NCBI RefSeq assembly: GCF_040412425.1
Contig: NC_089741.1
Location: forward strand, 36,098,522 to 36,162,521
Reading direction: 5' to 3'
Length of the DNA: 64,000 nt
Origin: Macrobrachium rosenbergii
Taxonomy: Eukaryota > Arthropoda > Malacostraca > Decapoda > Palaemonidae
Position 1 is the first letter of the stretch. Every line of letters begins with the position of its first letter. Below are positions 58,952 through 64,000 of this stretch, piece by piece. The notes under the pieces are model-generated. The model saw only the letters and a program-made list of their open reading frames with translations, did not search any database and was not told the origin of the DNA. Position numbers and translations under genes: made by a program.

Positions 58952-59500
58952 GAATAGTTTGCTTTTTCCCTTGACTGATAGATACCTTTACAGGTCAGGC
59001 TCTATATCTGTGAATTGTTTATCTTTTTCCAGTTGCAAGATTTTTTTTCATAAGTACTACATAAGAATTTTTCTATCTTATTTTTGCGTGGTATTTTTCC
59101 TGTCTTGAGATTTAAAGATTTTTTTACGTCAAGGTTTTGTAATATTTTTATTTTTATTTTTGATGAATGAGATTTTTTCACCTTAAGTTTGCGTTATATA
59201 TATGTACGAAAGTTAGATTTTAAGCCTTTCTATCGCAGTTTTGTGATTTATTTTAAATTTATGATTTGTAAAAGTATATTCCAACTTTATAAATTCAAAG
59301 AAAATCACAAACGTGCGATAGAAAGAATTAAATCTAATTCTCTTTAATATATAATACAAACATAAAAATATCTATAACGTTTGTCAGTTTTTAAAAATCT
59401 GTTTTTAAAGTCAGAATACTTTTACCTCCTGTTTGTGTTTGCGTTTCTTTTTTTATCTTTCAAATCCAAATCCTGAATAACTTTGCCTCAAAGAAATATT
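58952..59500. other. AT-rich non-coding stretch
   Basis: No gene recognised. It contains an inverted pair, CTTTCTATCGCAGTTTTGTGAT near 59227 and ATCACAAACGTGCGATAGAAAG near 59304, which could fold as a ~100-base hairpin. Confidence 0.45.
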
Positions 59501-59502
59501 CT

Positions 59503-59568
59503 CCATAGCGTGAGTGGTTAAGTGCTGGTCCTCGCTGTTTCTCCTGAACTGGGTTCGAATCCTGGTGT
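59503..59568 (+). mobile_element. tRNA-derived SINE head or tRNA pseudogene
   Basis: ATAGCGTGAGTGGTTAAGTG fits an A-box (TRGCNNAGTGG) and GGTTCGAATCC at ~59553 is an exact B-box. Spacing is tRNA-like, but the acceptor stem does not pair well. It is followed by a short GA run. A SINE head is more likely than a working tRNA. Confidence 0.5.
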
Positions 59569-59759
59569 AGAGAGAGAGTTCATATTAGAATTTCTTCTTT
59601 TCATTTCAAAAATAAATTCAAGGTTTTCAGCGGAAATTATATACACGTATCAAAAATATTGAACATTAAAAAGCTATCCACTCCAGGACAATTACCTGAT
59701 GATGTTCCATTATTCCAAGATGAGTAAATGCTCAAATTGCGCAAGGTCTAATTTATATA

Positions 59760-59824
59760 ATCTCTCTCTCTCTGTCCCTCTCTCCAGTGCACAACGTTAT
59801 TTTGTCAAAAAGGAAGACCTCGTA

Positions 59825-59882
<58 letters not shown>

Positions 59883-59924
59883 ATGCAAAACCTTTATTTT
59901 TTAAGGAAGACCTCGTATATTCCT

Positions 59925-59968
<44 letters not shown>

Positions 59969-60050
59969 AAGACTAATACACAACGTTATTTTGTCTCTCT
60001 CTCTCTCTCTCTCTCTGTAAGACCTTATTTTGTCAGGAAGGAAGACCATT

Positions 60051-60145
<95 letters not shown>
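59760..60145. repeat. Compound (CT)n minisatellite, inverted array
   Basis: GTGCACAACGTTATTTTGTC then AAGGAAGACCT recurs near 59788, 59882, 59978 and 60017 between CT tracts. It is the reverse complement of the unit at 55395-55860. A 93-base CT tract (60053-60145) closes the array. Confidence 0.9.
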
Positions 60146-60149
<4 letters not shown>

Positions 60150-60279
60150 CTCTTGCATATTCATGCATGCATCCTAATTCAGACCGGGCGATAAGGTATA
60201 TAAATACGTAACAGGAGAATGTCATAAAGGATCGTGTTACGTTACTGTGTTACGGAGCGAGCATGAAGTCTGGCTTTTA

Positions 60280-60990
60280 AAGCTTGCCCCCTCACATGTT
60301 GTTTTGCCTCTTTTTTGTGTTGTTTGGCCTCTTTTTATGTGTTGTTTCGCTCCTTTTAGTTTTGTATGGCCATTTTTCGTAGTTTTTGCCATCTGTTACG
60401 TGCTGTTTGGCCTCCTGCCCTTTTGTTTGACCTCTTTTTGTGTTGTTTGGCCTCTTTTCTTGTTGTTTCGCCTCTTTTCGTGTTGTTTAGCCTCTCCTTT
60501 TTTCATCTCCTTTTTGTTGTTTGGCCTCTTTTCTTGTTGCCTGGCCTCTTCATGTTATTGGGCCTCTTTTCGGGTTGTTTGACCTTCTTTGTGTTGTTTG
60601 GCCTATTTTTTTTGTTGTTGTTCGGCTTCTTGTCTTGTCGTTTTACCTCTTTTCTTGCTGTTTGACCTCTTTCGTGGTGTTTGGCCCCCTTGTCTTTTTG
60701 TTTTAGCTCCTCTCGTGTTGTTTGGCCTCTTATCCTTTTTGTTTTACCTCCTTTCTTGTTTAACCTCTTTCCGTGTGGTTTGACCTCTTTTAATGTTGTT
60801 TTGCCCATTTCCTTTTTGTCGTACCTCTTCTTGTTTCTTTGTTTGTTGTTCTCCCTCGTTTTCTTCTTTAACCTCTTTATCTTGTGGTTTTATATCGATT
60901 TTATCTCTTAATTAAATCTTTTTGGTGTTTGTGTTGCTGCTCTTTGTTGTTTTACCTCTTGCGTTGTTTTACTCACTGTTTTTCTTCTTT
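60280..60990. repeat. T-rich minisatellite, ~22-26-bp period
   Basis: Variants of TGTTGTTTGGCCTCTTTTCG recur about 25 times, with drift to GACCTC, TACCTC and CGCCTC. Overlapping hydrophobic open frames here are produced by the repeat. Confidence 0.88.
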
Positions 60991-61255
60991 CCTCTCAGCT
61001 GTACCTCTTGTTCCCTTTTTGTTACGCTGCACACATTAATTATTTAGTTGTCTTTATTTTTCTTTTCCGGCTTACTGTTGTTCTGCCTCTCGCTTGGTTT
61101 TATTCACTCGCTGTTCTTCTTCTTTTCTCGTGGCTTTATCTCTTATTCCTCTTTATACTGAGCATTGATTATTTTCTATTACACAGAAATTGAATGCCCT
61201 CCGAATATCTCAGGAACAGTTTCACCCCAGTGGGATGAGGATTACCTCGTCGTGG

Positions 61256-61257
<2 letters not shown>

Positions 61258-61318
<61 letters not shown>
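61258..61318. repeat. (CT)n microsatellite
   Basis: About 61 bases of CT; a shorter CT tract is at 61397-61418. Confidence 0.96.
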
Positions 61319-61320
<2 letters not shown>

Positions 61321-61639
61321 TGTTTAGTTATGACGTAATGATAAGCACCTGGATGGAACTGGACCCTGATGACTCAAGTAGTGTGTCACTTTTGTTTCTC
61401 TCTCTCTCTCTCTCTCTCCGTCACCACTTGCGACCTACAACATTCTACAAACACCTGTTGTGGATGTTAACAGGTGCATACTGGATTTTCAGGAAATTTT
61501 TCCATACCGCCTCTTACATCGCCCGTTCAGGATCGAATACGGGTTCCTTGCTTCGTACGTGATAGCCATAATATCCTGTGAACATTTCCTCCCACTTTTG
61601 AATACGCTTCCTGTTGCAAGCCTTGAATTCCAGAGGGAA

Positions 61640-61735
61640 ATAAAGCCTTTTCTTTTACGGTGGGATTCAAACCCACGCACAGTAAAAAAATACAAGACAG
61701 CATCCCGAACAGCTTGTGGTGTAGCTGAGAACATT
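61640..61735 (-). mobile_element. tRNA-like SINE fragment
   Basis: On the minus strand GTGGGTTTGAATCCCAC forms a perfect T-arm (5-bp stem) with a B-box-like core. About 60 bases earlier is CAGCTACACCACAAGCTGTTC. A long T run replaces the expected anticodon arm, so this is a SINE-type derivative. Confidence 0.45.
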
Positions 61736-61756
61736 TCTAACCTCCAGAAAGAACCA

Positions 61757-62067
61757 GAATTCTCTCAATGTCTGTCAGGCCTTATGTCAGGATGGGCAAG
61801 CCCCTTACCCTGAGGTACCCCTGAATAGGAGTCCTGGTGTGAACCTCCTGAGTCCTCTTACGCAGAAGGATCTCCCGAAGAGGGCGTGTCTCTGTAACAG
61901 CACTGTGAACTCAGTAAGAACAAAATTCTCTCACCTTCTGCCACGCCTTATGTCAGGATGGGCACGCCCTTGCCTGAGCTACCCCTGAATAGGAGGCCTG
62001 AGTTCCCTCACGCAGAAGGGCATCACGAGGAAGGTGTGGCACTGATGTCAACCCCTGTGAACTCAGT
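61757..62067. repeat. Tandem duplication, ~166-bp period
   Basis: Two copies share CCTTATGTCAGGATGGGCA (61780 and 61946), CCCTGAATAGGAG, CGCAGAAGG and GTGAACTCAG, with about 20-25% divergence by eye. Confidence 0.8.
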
Positions 62068-62149
62068 TCCACGTCTCTGTGGTCTTTCAAGTGACGAAGT
62101 GTTGATGGGCGATGCCTCTTGTGTTCTGAGTACAGAGAAGAACTCCTGG

Positions 62150-62480
62150 AGATAGCAATGTCTCTTTAAGCCTCTGAACTTGGGTGAATATTGAGTCGCT
62201 GGCGAAGTTTGCCTCGCCGTGATTAATTCGTGTGAGGCAGGAAGTGTTGTCTGTTGTCGAGCTGTTGACTGAAGTTCGTTTGCAACGCGACAGATCATCT
62301 CCAATAAACCATGAAGGGTGGGTCGTGGGTTACCTTACGAGAGTAGCCTACTTGCTCTTGTGAATGTACTGTTATAATTGGACCAGATGCAGTGAATAAT
62401 GAGGAATCTGACAGTTGAGGATAAATCATCTTTTGCATTTTGATTTCAACTCCATTGTTGCAGGTAGACCAGAGGCATTC
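62150..62480. other. Unique non-coding stretch
   Basis: No gene or repeat recognised. Confidence 0.4.
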
Positions 62481-62484
62481 AGAA

Positions 62485-62486
<2 letters not shown>

Positions 62487-62546
<60 letters not shown>

Positions 62547-62611
62547 AAGATGAACCTACTCATATGGAACAAGCCCACCAAAGGGGCCATTATTGATTGA
62601 AATTAACCCAA

Positions 62612-62656
<45 letters not shown>

Positions 62657-62743
62657 TATTATTATTAACAAGATTAACCCTACTCATATGGAACAAGCCC
62701 ACCAAAGGGCCATTGACTTGAAATTAAACTTCCAAAGAATATG

Positions 62744-62802
<59 letters not shown>

Positions 62803-62838
62803 AAGATTAACCCTATTATTGATTGAAATTAACAAAGA

Positions 62839-62877
<39 letters not shown>

Positions 62878-62953
62878 TTATTATGGGGCTTGATTTCCAT
62901 ATGAACAAGCCCACAAAGGCCACTGACTTGAAATTTAAACTTTCAAGAATATG

Positions 62954-63024
<71 letters not shown>

Positions 63025-63115
63025 GACAAGATGAAACATATTTATAAGGAACAAGCCCACCACTGACTTGAAATTCAAGCTTCCAAAAAATATGACAGTG
63101 TTCATTAGAAAGAAG
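62487..63115 (-). repeat. Inverted array of retroelement tail units with (TTA)n tracts
   Basis: Five TTA tracts (from 62487, 62615, 62743, 62842 and 62956) are separated by ACTCATATGGAACAAGCCCA, CCAAAGGGGCCATT, and GACTTGAAATTMAAMTTCCA bodies. This is the reverse complement of the tail array at 53140-53652. The right end continues into the element's 3' UTR (CATTAGAAAGAAGTAA). Confidence 0.88.
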
Positions 63116-63577
63116 TAAAAGGAGGTAATGAGAAATAGTGGAGAATGTTTTTATTTTTTCTTATCTTAAATTCGTAGTGTTGTCTTACCCGTTTTCATTA
63201 TGTAATTTTGGTTTGTACTGAACACACCAGTAAATAATTGAATTCTTTCATATATTCATAATGCTTGATAAACTGTCATGCTTTATTTTAATCTTCGTAA
63301 ACGTCTGGAAAATTGGCAATCGTTCTAGATCACTGAGGCATAGTGCTTCGATCAGTAGCGTTCGATTTGTGGACTTGGTAGTTAGACGACTGTGGTGGTG
63401 GTCGCAACCAGCGTTTTGTTTAACAATTTTGATAAACCCCATCCAAATCTCAATACTCGTAAATGTCTTCATTACAATTTGTAACGTACGTTAGGTTTGA
63501 CAGTGACCTCATGTAAATAAGCTGTTGTTTCTTATATGGAATCGAGGCATTTCCATTTACGAGAGAGGATCGGAATG

Positions 63578-63580
<3 letters not shown>
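63116..63580. other. Non-coding stretch
   Basis: No gene recognised; open frames here are short and without family resemblance. Confidence 0.4.

Positions 63581-63581
<1 letters not shown>

Positions 63582-63648
<67 letters not shown>
63582..63648. repeat. (CT)n microsatellite
   Basis: About 67 bases of CT directly before a retroelement 3' end. Confidence 0.96.
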
Positions 63649-63650
<2 letters not shown>

Positions 63651-63664
63651 CCCGTTAGTTCACT

Positions 63665-63953
63665 AGGGCGTCGTGCAGTTGGAAGTTCAGAAGTTCAAGC
63701 GAAGATGCAGCGCATTACTATCCTAATACTAATCTCCTTGCATTTTAATACATTTTTATCTATTACTTAATTTATTTAATTTATTTTGTTTTTCTTTTTA
63801 TATAAGTGAGATTTCTTCTTTCTGCATCTCCTTGACTTCCTCTTACTTCTTCCTAATGAACACCTTCATATTCTTTGAAGCTTGAATTTCAAGTCAGTGG
63901 CCCCTTTGGTGGGCTTGTTCCATATGAGTATGGTTCATCTTGTCAATAATATG

Positions 63954-63998
<45 letters not shown>

Positions 63999-63999
63999 T
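63665..63999 (+). mobile_element. 3' end of the non-LTR retroelement with (TAA)n tail
   Basis: GTGCAGTTGGAAGTTCAGAAG then TTCAAGCGAAGATGCAGCG is the element's coding end. The 3' UTR follows, then GGGCTTGTTCCATATGAGTA and a TAA tail that continues past the window edge. It is the clearest copy of the tail junction in the window. Confidence 0.82.
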
Positions 64000-64000
64000 C

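Noticed and set aside
60247..60665. Cys/Leu/Phe-rich polytopic membrane protein
   Set aside because: The hydrophobic sequence is a translation of a 22-26-bp minisatellite and is open in more than one frame.

Overview
The window is nuclear DNA of an animal, most probably a decapod crustacean. Genes are split into short exons with GT..AG introns, intergenic DNA is long, and the sequence is packed with (CT)n, (TA)n and (TAA)n tracts. It also carries short dispersed repeats, including one ending in a GGCCTTTGGCCTAAAT-type tail and one with a CTAGAGGGCTGCAAATTGG palindrome, that I associate from memory with decapod genomes. The species cannot be named from sequence alone. Two runs of exactly 500 N (1893-2392 and 47399-47898) look like fixed-size scaffold gaps.

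Three protein-coding genes were recognised by assembling exons and comparing them by eye with remembered family sequences. (1) Minus strand, 2992-3141: the first coding exon of a canonical nuclear poly(A) polymerase (PAPOLA/hiiragi type); the rest lies in the gap or left of the window. (2) Plus strand, 20679-34038: a complete ten-coding-exon gene for a 483-residue homologue of the inner-kinetochore protein CENP-L. It has a candidate upstream non-coding exon and a CCAAT-box promoter near 18.2 kb, and an unusual N-terminal array of six 8-residue Thr-Pro repeats. (3) Minus strand, 39072-47068: six 3' exons of ZGPAT (CCCH zinc finger, Tudor-like domain, G-patch, coiled coil). Its 5' end is probably in the 47.4-47.9 kb gap, and one extra base breaks the zinc-finger exon. 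CENP-L and ZGPAT are convergent. No functional link between the three genes is implied by their order.

Layout: 0-9.5 kb, the poly(A) polymerase start and a ~165 bp tandem repeat that ends at a CpG-richer patch. 9.5-18 kb, gene-poor DNA with microsatellites, a ~545 bp tandem duplication and a palindromic MITE-like element. 18-34 kb, CENP-L, whose introns hold pogo/Tigger-type MITEs, a Tigger-like transposase fossil, a non-LTR reverse-transcriptase fossil and a strong hairpin. 34-39 kb, intergenic, with a second, inverted copy of the palindromic element. 39-48.2 kb, ZGPAT. 48-64 kb, no recognised host gene; this part is dominated by microsatellites, compound minisatellites, retroelement 3' tails in both orientations and tRNA-like SINE fragments.

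I found no undescribed multi-gene system. The most noteworthy items are the CENP-L octad array, the broken ZGPAT zinc-finger exon, the poly(A) polymerase-side satellite abutting a possible first exon, and minisatellite families that recur in inverted orientation a few kb apart.
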